Positions 23,201 through 33,352 of a DNA stretch of 64,000 bases are shown one piece after another. Origin of the DNA: Pestalotiopsis fici W106-1 (lineage: Eukaryota > Ascomycota > Sordariomycetes > Amphisphaeriales > Sporocadaceae); assembly GCF_000516985.1 (NCBI RefSeq), contig NW_006917093.1, positions 5,303,013-5,367,012 of the forward strand. The letters are read 5' to 3'. The position numbers and the translations under genes were made by a program. The notes under the pieces were generated by a model that searched no databases, was not told where the DNA came from, and saw only the letters and a program-made list of their open reading frames with translations. Numbering within the stretch: the stretch's first letter is position 1; every line of letters begins with the position of its first letter.

Positions 23201-26128
23201 GATGTCCTGCGGATCAAGTTGTATCTCACACCTGAATTTAAATGGAATGATCACATCCACGGCACCACGGAGTCTTTCTACATCTGGGTTGAGAACTCTG
23301 AAACTTCCGAAATCTACCATCACGAGTTCTTCATTCTCAGTAGAAGAAAGCTCTACGATGACCATGAACTCAACTTTACCATTCCTCTCTCAGATCCTCT
23401 ACCGAACCAGATTTACGTGAGAGCGGTGTCTGATAAGTGGCTGGGTGCTGAGACTGTGACGCCAGTCTCCTTTCAACACCTAATTCGGCCAGACACGGAG
23501 AGCGTTTACACGGATTTACTCAACCTCCAACCACTCCCGGTTGGTGCTTTGAAGAATCCTGCACTCGAAGAGCTCTATGCCAAACGTTTCCAGTTCTTCA
23601 ATCCAATGCAGACGCAAATCTTCCATACGCTCTACCATACGCCAGCAAATGTTCTCCTTGGTTCCCCAACAGGCAGTGGAAAGACGACTGCTGCCGAGCT
23701 TGCCATGTGGTGGGCATTCCGTGAGAAACCAGGATCAAAAGTTGTTTACATTGCCCCCATGAAGGCTCTCGTCCGTGAGCGAGTGAACGACTGGGGCAAC
23801 CGGCTTGCTAAACCCTTGGGACTCAAGTTGGTTGAGTTGACTGGTGACAACACGCCCGATACCAGAACCATCAAGGACGCCGACATCATTGTCACAACTC
23901 CCGAGAAGTGGGACGGTATCTCTCGTAGTTGGCAAACAAGAGGCTACGTCCGTCAAGTGTCTCTGGTCATTATCGACGAGATTCATTTGCTGGCTGGTGA
24001 CCGTGGTCCAATTTTGGAGATTATCGTATCACGTATGAACTACATTGCTGAGTCTACAAAGAACACAGTGCGCCTGCTGGGCATGTCGACTGCTTGTGCA
24101 AATGCAACAGATCTTGCCAACTGGCTTGGTGTCAAGGAAGGTCTGTTTAACTTCAGACATTCGGTTCGTCCTGTACCGCTGGAGCTATATATTGATGGGT
24201 TTCCCGAGGTCCGGGGTTTCTGCCCACTGATGCAGTCGATGAACCGCCCAACCTTTCTCGCAGTGAAGACGCATAGTCCAGAAAAGCCAGTCATTGTGTT
24301 TGTGCCTTCACGTCGGCAGACTCGCTTGACGGCTAAGGATTTGATCAACATGTGCGGATTGGAGGACAACCCCCGTCGGTTCTTGCACATGGAAGAAGAA
24401 GACCTTCAGCTCAATCTTGCTAGGGTCAAGGACGAGGCTTTGAAGGAAGCCATTAGCTTTGGCATTGGCCTTCACCATGCCGGTCTCGTTGAAACCGATC
24501 GACAGTTGGCGGAAGAGCTATTCCTGAACAACAAGATTCAAATTCTTGTCGCAACCAGTACTTTGGCTTGGGGTGTCAACCTCCCTGCACATCTTGTCGT
24601 TGTCAAGGGTACGCAATTTTACGATGCCAAAATTGAAGGCTACAAGGATATGGATCTCACCGATGTTCTGCAAATGCTTGGCCGTGCTGGCCGACCTCAA
24701 TTCGACAATTCGGGAGTTGCCAGAATCTTTACTCAAGACGCAAAGAAAGACTTTTACAAGCATTTCTTGCATACAGGCTTCCCAGTAGAGTCATCCTTGC
24801 ACACGGTCCTTGATAACCATTTGTGTGCCGAGGTCTCAGCAGAGACTATTCTAACAAAGCAGGACGCTCTCGACTATCTGACATGGACATTCTTCTTCCG
24901 TCGCCTTCACAAGAACCCGTCCTATTATGGGCTGGAGATATCTGCCGAGGAACACAACAGCATTGCGGCCCAACAACTTGCGAACGACTACATGATTGAA
25001 ATGGTCAACAAATCTCTAGGAGAACTTGCACAGTCCAAGTGTGTTGAGATTTACCCCAATGGAGATGTTGATCCCACTCCTCTGGGCAAGATCATGAGTT
25101 ATTACTACCTGTCACACAAGACGATTCGATACCTTGTCAAGCATGTCAAACCCAAGGCATCCTTTGAGGATGTTCTGAAATGGATGTCGAATGCAACAGA
25201 ATACGATGAGCTCCCAGTGCGCCACAATGAAGATTTGATCAATGCCGAATTGTCGCGCAACCTGCCATATTCTGGCGCCAATTTCGGACTACCTATGTGG
25301 GATCCTCATGTCAAGGCTTTCCTCCTTCTACAAGCACACATGGCACGCATCGATCTGCCCATTACCGATTATGTCGGTGATCAAACCAGTGTGCTCGACC
25401 AGGCGATTCGTATCATTCAGGCGTCGATCGATGTTCTTACTGAGCTGGGCTATCTTTCTAGCTGCCTCGAGATGATCAAGCTGCTGCAGTGCATCAAATC
25501 TGCACGATGGCCTCATGATAACGCTCTGTCAATTCTTCCAGGTGTTGGCCCTGACGAGACCAAAGACACCACATCATTGCAGAAAGTAAGCAAGCTCAAG
25601 AAGCCACAACTCGATGAACTAGCGAAGAAACTTGGGATCCCACAGTACCAATACGGCAAATTCATTCGTGCTGCGACCGTTCTGCCAGACGTCAATGTGC
25701 GCACAGAGAATGTGACTGCACTTTCCATGACGGTGTCCCTCAAACGCTCGAACCCCATTGTTGAGCGTGAGGGGCGCATCTATGCGCCCAAGTACCCCAA
25801 GCCTCAGACCGAAGGTTGGTTTGTTGTAGTCTGCGACGTTGCGAATGATGAGATCATCGCGGTAAAACGGGCAGGTTGGAGTCAAGGGCCTGGCAAGTCG
25901 GTGGCTGTTGGGTCGAGGCCAACTGCAAAGGTCAACCTCAAGCTTCCCGAGCCAGCCCAGGGAGGCAAGGCCAGAAAGTACGATGTTCTTGTGTTGAGTG
26001 ACGCATACGTTGGACTCGAATACAAGGTCATGGGAGTGGAGATACCAGCACTTCCTATGGTTGATGATGACGTTGACAAGTCGAAGAAGGGTGCGATCAA
26101 CGGTTCTGTTGGTAGCGGTAGCGTCTAA
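20201..26128 (+). CDS. slh1: Ski2-like helicase Slh1/ASCC3 (ribosome quality control trigger complex)
   Basis: A 1975-residue tandem-cassette RNA helicase, uninterrupted by introns. Slh1 (human ASCC3) drives the RQT complex that splits collided ribosomes. Each half has RecA domains, a winged helix and a Sec63-like module. Cassette 1: Walker A APTGAGKT at about residue 295, DEVH at about 417, SATLPN, and the RAGRPQFEDVG motif. Cassette 2: Walker A SPTGSGKT at about 1154, DEIH at about 1259, and LGRAGRPQFDN. Both cassettes keep their ATPase motifs. The acidic N-terminus (ESDFDLDDAF, DFIEDDEEDLW) precedes a helicase-associated region. Length is close to yeast Slh1 (1967) and shorter than the spliceosomal paralogue Brr2 (about 2160). 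The ATG at 20201 follows in-frame stops and fits the family. Brr2 is the main alternative, judged unlikely from length and N-terminus. Confidence 0.9.
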   Translation: MAANDAEARWREQFAAMKAALAELKLPVNGIAQEEESDFDLDDAFTSGNSGDDVWDFIEDDEEDLWSSDFVDETNGQLEGDSGLGTSWFAKQCATVASKKDGLSPDAFQAQILEILTSNQSEEQVQSVLTDLVGFDDLDFVIEVISHKDQIISDFVSQAEGHPSGNRLLTKAEREEALRQKDWEHKNAALGPAMHKEVQYPHVYRAHAAGNSLSYSGKRYALPAGSERKLFDKYEEIMVPAGKTGVLAPGRRLLPIPEMDGLCRRTFKGYKTLNRMQSLVYPIAYKTSENMLICAPTGAGKTDAAMLTILQTIGHYCTPNPIEDNEATDFAVDLDDFKIVYVAPMKALAAEITEKLGKRLAWAGIRAREYTGDMHLTKSEIVQTQIIVTTPEKWDVITRKGTGDTELVQKVRLLIIDEVHMLHDERGAVLESLVARTERQVESTQSLIRIVGLSATLPNFIDVSDFLKVNRQQGLFYFDGSFRPVPLEQHFIGVKGKPNSKQSRDNLDQIAFEKVRDMLQQDHQVMVFVHSRRDTLLTAKMLHQKAVDEFCVDLFDPQGHPAYEQAQRDMKSCKARELRDLLPKGLGIHHAGMTRSDRNLMERLFAEGVIKVLCCTATLAWGVNLPAAAVVIKGTQVYSAQDGKFVDLGILDVLQIFGRAGRPQFEDVGIGMICTTHDKLSHYLTAVTEQQPIESKFSSKLVDNLNAEIALGTVTSIPEAVQWIGYSYLFVRMQRSPMTYGIEWAEIRDDPNLVQRRRQLAIQAARTLQKSQMIIFNEVTEELRSKDVGRIASQYYIQQTSVEIFNTLMKPQASEADILSMISNSGEFDNIQSRDSEAKELTHLRHEMIPCEVPGGIDTPQAKTNILLQSYISRAQPEDFALGNDLNYVAQQSGRICRALFMIALNRRWGYQCLVLLTLAKSIERRLWPFQHPLHQFDLPKSVLSQLDAKDNLTIEAMKEMEPAEIGGLVHNVSAGKKIANILNNFPTLTVDAEIAPLNRDVLRIKLYLTPEFKWNDHIHGTTESFYIWVENSETSEIYHHEFFILSRRKLYDDHELNFTIPLSDPLPNQIYVRAVSDKWLGAETVTPVSFQHLIRPDTESVYTDLLNLQPLPVGALKNPALEELYAKRFQFFNPMQTQIFHTLYHTPANVLLGSPTGSGKTTAAELAMWWAFREKPGSKVVYIAPMKALVRERVNDWGNRLAKPLGLKLVELTGDNTPDTRTIKDADIIVTTPEKWDGISRSWQTRGYVRQVSLVIIDEIHLLAGDRGPILEIIVSRMNYIAESTKNTVRLLGMSTACANATDLANWLGVKEGLFNFRHSVRPVPLELYIDGFPEVRGFCPLMQSMNRPTFLAVKTHSPEKPVIVFVPSRRQTRLTAKDLINMCGLEDNPRRFLHMEEEDLQLNLARVKDEALKEAISFGIGLHHAGLVETDRQLAEELFLNNKIQILVATSTLAWGVNLPAHLVVVKGTQFYDAKIEGYKDMDLTDVLQMLGRAGRPQFDNSGVARIFTQDAKKDFYKHFLHTGFPVESSLHTVLDNHLCAEVSAETILTKQDALDYLTWTFFFRRLHKNPSYYGLEISAEEHNSIAAQQLANDYMIEMVNKSLGELAQSKCVEIYPNGDVDPTPLGKIMSYYYLSHKTIRYLVKHVKPKASFEDVLKWMSNATEYDELPVRHNEDLINAELSRNLPYSGANFGLPMWDPHVKAFLLLQAHMARIDLPITDYVGDQTSVLDQAIRIIQASIDVLTELGYLSSCLEMIKLLQCIKSARWPHDNALSILPGVGPDETKDTTSLQKVSKLKKPQLDELAKKLGIPQYQYGKFIRAATVLPDVNVRTENVTALSMTVSLKRSNPIVEREGRIYAPKYPKPQTEGWFVVVCDVANDEIIAVKRAGWSQGPGKSVAVGSRPTAKVNLKLPEPAQGGKARKYDVLVLSDAYVGLEYKVMGVEIPALPMVDDDVDKSKKGAINGSVGSGSV

Positions 26129-26808
26129 TGGGTCACATTGCGAGATAGGTGAGAAAGTTAGACATAGTTGACAAAAGATATTCAAGGCCAAAAATTGGAT
26201 GCCATCAGCTGTGGCTATTGAACCACATTCTCTCGCTTCACTTGGGTCTCGCTTGTTGATCCAGACCTGCTCACGATACGAGGATGATGGGCAGTGATAC
26301 TGTCAGGAGCGTCTTGAATTAAATAAATCCCGTTCTTCTGTGCCGGCAATATGCGTCTGGTTGAAGATTTCAACTCGAGATCTGGACAATACCGCAATGT
26401 TACGAACAATGGGGGACTCCTTACAACGTGAGAATCGTTTGAACGGCACCTTACGAGAACCTACTGTTTACTGTAAGCCGTGTCAAAGTACTTCGCTCGA
26501 GTCATTTGCCGCTTGCTCGAGTCCGTACATTCTCGGCCACTATTCATGTCCCCAAACTTGACCAGCTATCTCATCGACTGTTGGTCGACCGCAGCTCAAG
26601 TCAATCCATGTGGTTTCGAAAAGCATAATGCCAAGGCCGAAAGACAATTTCAAAGCGACTCATTGTTCGTACACTCGAATATCTAGAATACACTGGTCAA
26701 TAAAAATAAGAAAGAATTCCCCTTTCTACGCCGTTCATGCGGATAGCTCGCCGAGCTTCCATTTCCCTTTGGCACCTTCTAAACTCCTTGACCCGGGCAA
26801 GACAGCGC
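26129..26808. other. Convergent 3' region slh1/yip4
   Basis: 680 bp between facing stop codons. Holds 3' UTRs; only short chance frames, no RNA gene seen. Confidence 0.45.
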
Positions 26809-27897
26809 TTAGCTGATGAAGCAGAGAGCGCCCAGGCCCAGGTAGAAAACAAATAGGGGGTAGACGGCAATGCCGACACGGTTCTGAACGACGCCGCTAC
26901 CACCGAGGATGCTGACGCCTGCCGCCAGCGACCAGGCAACTAGCGCAAGGTAAACGGGTATCCGAGCAATCAAGGGAAGACCAATGGCAGAGAACATGGC
27001 GGCGAGGACCAGAGGAAAGAGCGTGTAGCCGATTATGCATACGCTCTGTGCAAAGGAGCTGTGGTTCATGGTCAGCAATTTGTTTCTTCGTTCCAGGGAG
27101 GAAGCTTTGATATCCCGCTTTCACGTCCAGGCAGGAAAGCCCGTGGTGCATCAAACTTACATATTGCCGCCCAACAACTTGATCTGCAACGTCACGACCG
27201 CCTCGCCGATCCACACCATGGCAAAGACACCGGAGAAGACAATATCCTTTTGATCGCTCTGGGCGCGGTAGCTGAGCAGCATGCTGAGCAAGAGGCAGAA
27301 GATCAGGGGGCCCCACATGTCCCAGTCGCGCAGGCCGGGGGTCATGTTGTTCTGGTTGAGCAGGGCCTCGGAGTCGACAAAGCGGCCGGCGAGACTCTGG
27401 AGCTCCTCGCGGGCGCCGTTGAAGCCCGCGCCGCGCAGGTTGGCGTAGGCGCCCCGGATGCCCTCCGACGACTCAAACATGGTGCCGCCAAACAGGTAGC
27501 GCGGGTACAGCACCTCGCGCATCTTGGACCACACGGCCAGCAGGTCCCGCCGCAGCGTCTCCCAGACGGTCTCGTCAATGGTGTTCTGTGGGGCCCGGCG
27601 GTCCTCGCCCGGGATGCGCGATGTTAGGTACGACTCGTCTAGGCGGTTCGACGACGACGACGAGCCAATGTTGCCCGCGAGTGGCTGGCGTTGTGAAAGA
27701 GGGTCATCGAAGTCATTGAGATCAGCTGAGGAGAGAAGAGACAGGAGGAGTTAATTTTAGGATCTTTACTTCCTGAGCAGTCGGGAGACGGCTGCTACAG
27801 CTCACGATGGGTAGAGGGAAAACTCACCATCATCTGGATCAATGAGATCGTCCTCGATCTCCGGGGAATGATACGGATGGCTTGAAGAGGCCGCCAT
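26809..27897 (-). CDS. yip4: Yip1-domain Golgi membrane protein (Yip4/YIPF6 type)
   Basis: Yip1-family proteins are five-span Golgi proteins that bind Rab GTPases and act in vesicle formation. Exons in transcript order: 27897-27828, 27725-27161 and 27058-26809 (70, 565 and 250 nt), giving 294 residues. The cytosolic N-terminal half is acidic and serine-rich (EIEDDLIDPDD; SSSSSNRLDES) and is followed by TIDETVWETLRRDLLAVWSK and MREVLYPRYL, the motif before the first span in the Yip4/YIPF6 branch. Five hydrophobic segments follow: WDMWGPLIFCLLLSMLLSY; IVFSGVFAMVWIGEAVV; SVCIIGYTLFPLVLAAMF; ARIPVYLALVAWSLAAGV; and VGIAVYPLFVFYLGLGALCF, ending FIS at the C-terminus. The DLWGPL-like motif is typical of the family. 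Exact paralogue assignment (Yip4 rather than Yip5) is inferred from that N-terminal motif. Confidence 0.85.
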
Positions 27898-28830
27898 TGC
27901 GTTATGGGACGGGCGTAGGAGGGTAGGAAGTGCTCCTTGAAAGTTCTCGCTGGCAACCCAAATCTCTTCTACAGAGAAAGAATGGTAAATATCGTCGGCA
28001 CGGGGGTTCTCAACGGTGTTGACAGTTGGTTGGGAGCTTCAACAGGCAGCTATAATTGATACTACAACAACACAGTTTCAACCGTCGTACCAGCCAAGCT
28101 TCCCTACAACTTTCCACGGTTTCCTCAATTGAAGGTAAGTCGACCTAGAGTGGGTCAAAGCTCCACATGTGGCTTAGCGCCCGCCTTGGGCCCGATTACG
28201 TATGTGTTTATGTACGTATCTCGATACCCCAGGTAAAGCCAGGTACCCAAGTACCTGCTCACCTAAGAGCTTACATAGGAGAAGAGACGGCAAAATATAC
28301 TGTAATGGCGCATCGTAAATAAAGAAGATGCTCAGTATTTATCTTATTATAGGTCATGTTCGCTTCCAGCGGCGATCCTGCTACTTACAATTTCGCATAA
28401 TGGAATCCAGTGCACACACAAAATCTTGCCGGGATGATTATTGAACATGGATGTTTTCAACCAAGATTATCTGTTCATTTGATCAAGGAAACACTTATAA
28501 CAGGGCGCATCCTAATCAATTTATTTCTTTATTCAGCGGCGGACAAGCCACCCCTCTCGAGTCGAAATAACCAAGTGATTGGGTATCATGAACGCTCAAC
28601 GCCAGAGGTAAGCTCGACTGCCGTTCCCGGTTGCGTAAATTTTCAGAAGCAGATTACCGCCCAATTAGTTCAAATCATTCCCATCCGAACATGTACGAAA
28701 TTAATATACAAGCCAATTATGAAAAAGCCTCAAATGGTCCAAAAATGTGCGAGAGGAAATCATCACCATAGACCTGTCCTCGAAACGCATCATCCCAAGA
28801 CTCTTTTCTGCCCCCGTTCATCGTTATGGG
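27898..28830. other. Intergenic region between yip4 and the PAS gene
   Basis: Contains the yip4 promoter and the 3' end of the PAS-domain gene. GGTACC/TACCTG-type short palindromic motifs cluster near 28230-28265. A 183-codon plus frame at 28410-28961 overlaps the PAS gene antisense and is not considered real. Confidence 0.45.
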
Positions 28831-30842
28831 TTACTGCCATAAATGGCGATAATTGGGAGGTTCCTCGCCTGAATTTGGAGGCTGAGTGGTCGGCATCGGC
28901 GGATCACCACGAGGCTGCTGTGCGAGATTTGCTGCCGCCGCCTCCGCCCATGGCTCCATGACGGGGTGACCAGGGTGCCTCGGCAAGGGCTGATATGTAT
29001 AGCCGGGTTGTGTAGGCATTGCGTGTGGGTGTCTACCATGTATATAACCATCCTCTTGCCTCCAAGGTGGTGCCGAATAATGCTGGGTGTACTCGACCGT
29101 CCCATGATGCATTATTGCATATGGATTGAATTGGGGAACGGAAGAAGTAGAGCTCGACACATGGTGGCCCGATGCCGCCAATCCTTTTCCTTTACTGTCG
29201 TATTGCTGCCACCGGTACCTCGCCTGGTTTTCAGGCCCCAGGTAGGATGTTCGCCCTCCATTAGGGTCCCATACCGGAAGCCCATTTGGAGGCTGAGCTT
29301 CCCCTTGAGGTGTCCCGCTGCAGTAGCCGGCCAGATTGCCATTGATACCACACAGAGCCCATGCAAAGACAGCCACGTCACGAATGGACCGCATAAGGTA
29401 CTCTGTCGGCGGACCACCAGCAGCTTTGACATGCTCTTGCAATGGCATGTGCTGTGGCAGTAGAGGTGGCCTGAAGTGATGGTACATCTCTGGAGGATAG
29501 TACGGCTGGATTGGTTGTTCTCCCCATGGTGCTGCAAACAGACCATTCTGGGAGCCGGCCGATGCCGATGGTGAGTAGATGTTGGGGATAGGAGGTCGCG
29601 CCTTGCGCAAGATCACAACTAGGCCATCAGATGTACACGAGACAACTGCCTCCAACTCGAATGGCTCAATCCTCTCGCGCTGTCGCCTGTTGCCGTTTTG
29701 AGCCCCAGGAGGGGCAGCAGCCGCCGGCGACTGCTGTCTAGGTCGTCTGGCCGCATTGGGGGATCCTGCTGCAGGTGCAGAAGGCTGTGCGTGGTTGTTC
29801 TGGCGGCTGTGATTATTGGACTGCTCGGCTTCGGCTCGAAAGGGCTCGGGACTTGTCGGCTCAGCTTTGATGACTGTATCGTCATCCAGGTCCATTGGTG
29901 AGCTGAGTTGTGCACCACCATCCGAGTCCAAGTCGCTACTGCTTGGGCTACCGCCACCGTCAACGCCGTCCATTTCTTGGTCGTCCTGTGCCTCAAAATC
30001 TTCCTCTGTTCGAGGATCACGGAACCAGAACCGTAGGTATGCTATTGAGTCGTTCGACTTGGCGCTTTCAAGACACCTCACGGCGTCAGGCAAACAATTA
30101 TTTGCTATGCATTCGTAGAAGCTCTTGTGCTGAAGCTGGTCGGGCCTAAGCCCAAGGATCTGTGTGATCGCATCGGTTGCAAACATGATTGATAGAGGTC
30201 TGGTGAATCGATTCAGAATGAGAGCGGCCCTGGGCTCTCGCTCTACAGGAGGCATCTTAAACTTGGGTGAGAGATGTTCGAGCATGTGGTAACGAGGGTC
30301 CCTTGGGGAGCTCGAGAAGATGCGTCGAATCTGTGGTGCCTCAATGGCCCGCCCTGTCATTGCGGTAAGTGAAAAGTGTCCATGAAGGAAAAAGGTCAGA
30401 CATGCAACATACTCTCGCTCTTGGCGCCTCTCCGGTAGATACTGGTGCATGCCACCAATACGTCGTGGACCACAGTGAAACAGCATTCGCAACTGATCCA
30501 CTGGCCGTTGCGATGCTGAACTCGAAGATAATGAAGAGATGCAGCCTTGTCAAGCTTCACGCCTCTTCCATGGACCCTTCTGGCCCACGGTTCCTCGTCT
30601 GGGTGAAAATAGTCGAAGCATGACCTGCCCTGGACCTCGTGCGGTTCATATCCGAGAATCTCGGTGACGGAGGCAGAGACAAAGAGGATGTTTGCATCTG
30701 GCGACAGGTCTGAGAGAGGGTTCAACGGGTTAGCAAGTGTATGTTTTAAATCAAGGTATTGAGATGCCACCAAGGGTAAAGAAATGCACTCACTATGAAT
30801 GGTCATGAAAGTGTGTTCCATTGATCCAAAGTGCTCGTCCAT
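28831..30842 (-). CDS. PAS-domain protein with two PAS regions
   Basis: Exons in transcript order: 30842-30794, 30709-30413 and 30353-28831 (49, 297 and 1523 nt), giving 622 residues. Introns of 84 and 59 nt (GTGAGT..CAG and GTATGT..CAG) keep the frame. PAS 1 (about residues 15-115) reads SPDANILFVSASVTEILGYE, HPDEEPWARRVHG and ends LVACTSIYRR. PAS 2 (about 145-215) includes MFATDAITQILGLRPDQLQ. A long S/D-rich acidic linker and a P/Q/Y/H-rich tail follow. Neither PAS region has the LOV motif NCRFLQ, so it is probably not a flavin photoreceptor of the White Collar-1/Vivid type; no GATA finger is present, so it is not WC-2. PAS 1 is closest in style to PAS_3 folds that bind protein partners or small ligands. 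Role unknown; a nuclear regulator is possible. Confidence 0.85.
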
Positions 30843-33243
30843 CTTGTAGGTATATCGGTTATTTGGATTTGAGTATATGTTTTGTGAGACGAGATGAGTT
30901 TACCGTGGTCGATCACGGGCTTTCAGTTGCAAATTTGAATGCAAGATATCCGGTGCCAGCACGACTAGTACAGGCCAAAAGCTGTTCTGAATAGTATCTG
31001 TATCGTCTTCCCAAACTGCTCCTCTAATAAGGGTAGTTATGGGACAAGTACACGTTCCGAGAGTGGGTTACCGCTATCTTCTCGGCTGCCCAGGACGGAA
31101 AAGGAAACGAGGTGCTGGACGTCTAGGCCAGCAGAATGTCTTTGAATAGCCGAGTTTTGTATAACATGAGATCCCGCCGTCACGGTCAAAAAGGTCGAGA
31201 GTCGTCTCACGAAATCCTCGCTGTTGGTTCTTGTGCGAGGCTCTTGAACAGAGGAAGAGATTAGGAGAGACGGCAGTGTGCAGCACAAGACTCTGGGGAG
31301 GGGAGAGGAAGTAGATAGATGCCTTCCGTCGAGTGGCCGATTTATGGGCCTTTCAAGGTCACGGATGAGATGATCCCCTCAGGTGGCACAACGTTGCTTC
31401 GGCGCAAATGTAGTCGCACACGGGATGGATGTGCAATGCAACTGACAACGGTAGCCAGTCAGATGAGAAGCAAAGATTGCTAGTTGTCGTGGCCTTGTGC
31501 AGGAAAGGTTGTGCAGCACACTACAGGGCTGGTGAGAGAGGAGAGGAGATCAGACGGTCGCGGGCGGCCGAGGAATCTGCCAGCGTCGTTGTCAATGACG
31601 GGCTGGATAGGTAGCTGACAAGCGGCAGGTGGCTGTCAAAGATTTGGCCGATGACAACAGAGGAGAAGTCTCGACAAAGTATATGCTTGAGCCTGGTTGA
31701 TAGTGTGACAAAGTGCTCAAGTAAATCAAGGGAGATGCTTGAAGGTTACAGAATAAAGATAAGCAAAAGCCAGTGAGTATTATGTATTGTAGGTGAGAGG
31801 GAGTCGATGGGTTGGTTAATGAAGAGCTGAGTAGCGTAGAGAAGATTGGATGGCAAGAGAGGATGCGGGCTTGTTCTTATTTTTCGAGCTGAGCCGGCTT
31901 TGCAATCTGCCGCGTCTTCGTATTCTTCGGATATTTTCTTTCTTAACTTGTGTGAAGTCGTGGTATGGAAGCGGGTAGCAATATCAAGTTTTGCGATCTC
32001 ATGGATTATATGTACCCGTGGTCGTCAAGGCAAGCAGACAAGCAAGCAGGTAATAAAGCAGCAGGCATGCAAAAGAGGATCGAAAAAAGGTATATGCATA
32101 TTGTTTGGGTGTGATCCGTGACAGACGGGCAACTTGGTGCTCCGAGCTGGGCCTGGTCCATCTGTCTGGTCTGGTGCTGTGTACCTTATGTCAATTGCCC
32201 AGCTAGGTGCGGTACATCATTGACGTACCTGATCGCGTACCTACTGCAAGGCATTGCGGTAGCGTAGGGGCACTCGACCAACTCCACCTTAGCTGCCGTT
32301 GGGCGTTGCCATCATTGATTCATGGGTACCTAAGATGGGTAAAACAGGTACGTTCTTGGGGGCGGGAGGCTAGGTACATGAGGTCTCTGAGTTTTAGCGA
32401 GGACACAAGGTCCCCCAGGGACCCAACAGCGGTTGGCGCATCTCCACATTCAATACCTGCATTAGGTACCCTGAATATCTCAACCTCGCACTTCCCATGC
32501 CCCCCTACCTAGTCATGACTGATGGGGACTCCCGCGCAAATGCATCATACTGCCTGCATCTGGTTGGGCGAATACTCAAGAAAAAGCACCGAGTCCCTTC
32601 TCATCGGAAGTATGATAGATGAGCTCACGCGCATTTGCGTACTTTTTTTTCCCCCTCCATGTCATGTATCTGCACAGTCTCGCACTGCAAGATGCACTTG
32701 AGGCTTGTCACCTAGACGGGTTTGTAGCAGTATGATCACAGTGGGTTGTTCAGGCTCTTTTCTGGCTTTGGCTTCTCCCGGCAGATATCAATCCGAAGCC
32801 ATTCAACAAGGGGTATTGTGCAGATCACTCTTCAATATCAGCCATTACTCTATCCTCACGTGTATGCCTAATCGTAAGTGCTTATAATCATCCAGGGCAA
32901 ATGTGGGCTCGAAGGCACTAAAAGGATTTCCCGTGCCAATATGCACGGATGTCCACGAAGGGTTATTGAAAATAATTTGTTTTCTTTCCGGATTATAGTG
33001 GAGTATAGTAGTAAAAAGCATACACTGTTTCCACTGGCCCAGCACGAACAATATCATGTGTTAGCCCTGAGAATTATCATCTACAGACTACTGCCTGCTC
33101 TATCTCGTGTGTTCAAGGCATTGACAACATGCTGATGTGATTCAACGAAATCGATAGCAATACAATCTGCAAATGCTTCGTGCGTCATGGACAATGAGTG
33201 TAGATGCTGTGTCATACGATGCCCCATTGTACTTTTCTGCAGT

Positions 33244-33352
33244 CAATTGCAACTCTCTCCATGAAATGGATTCGTCCACCGTAGTGGATTCTGAACAATG
33301 TGATATTTTCCTGGGTCATCATAATATCACATTTCATCGTGGAGTTGCATTG
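33244..33352. repeat. Nested inverted repeat
   Basis: Inner arms AATGTGATATT (33297-33307) and AATATCACATT (33323-33333) are perfect reverse complements around a 15-nt loop. Outer arms 33244-33268 and 33330-33352 are imperfect reverse complements sharing CATTTCAT and GAGTTGCA blocks. This could form a cruciform, or be the remnant of a small inverted-repeat element. No flanking target duplication was evident. Confidence 0.6.

Noticed and set aside
28410..28961. Plus-strand frame of 183 codons
   Set aside because: Its 3' part is antisense to the PAS gene and the remainder shows no protein signature; taken as chance.
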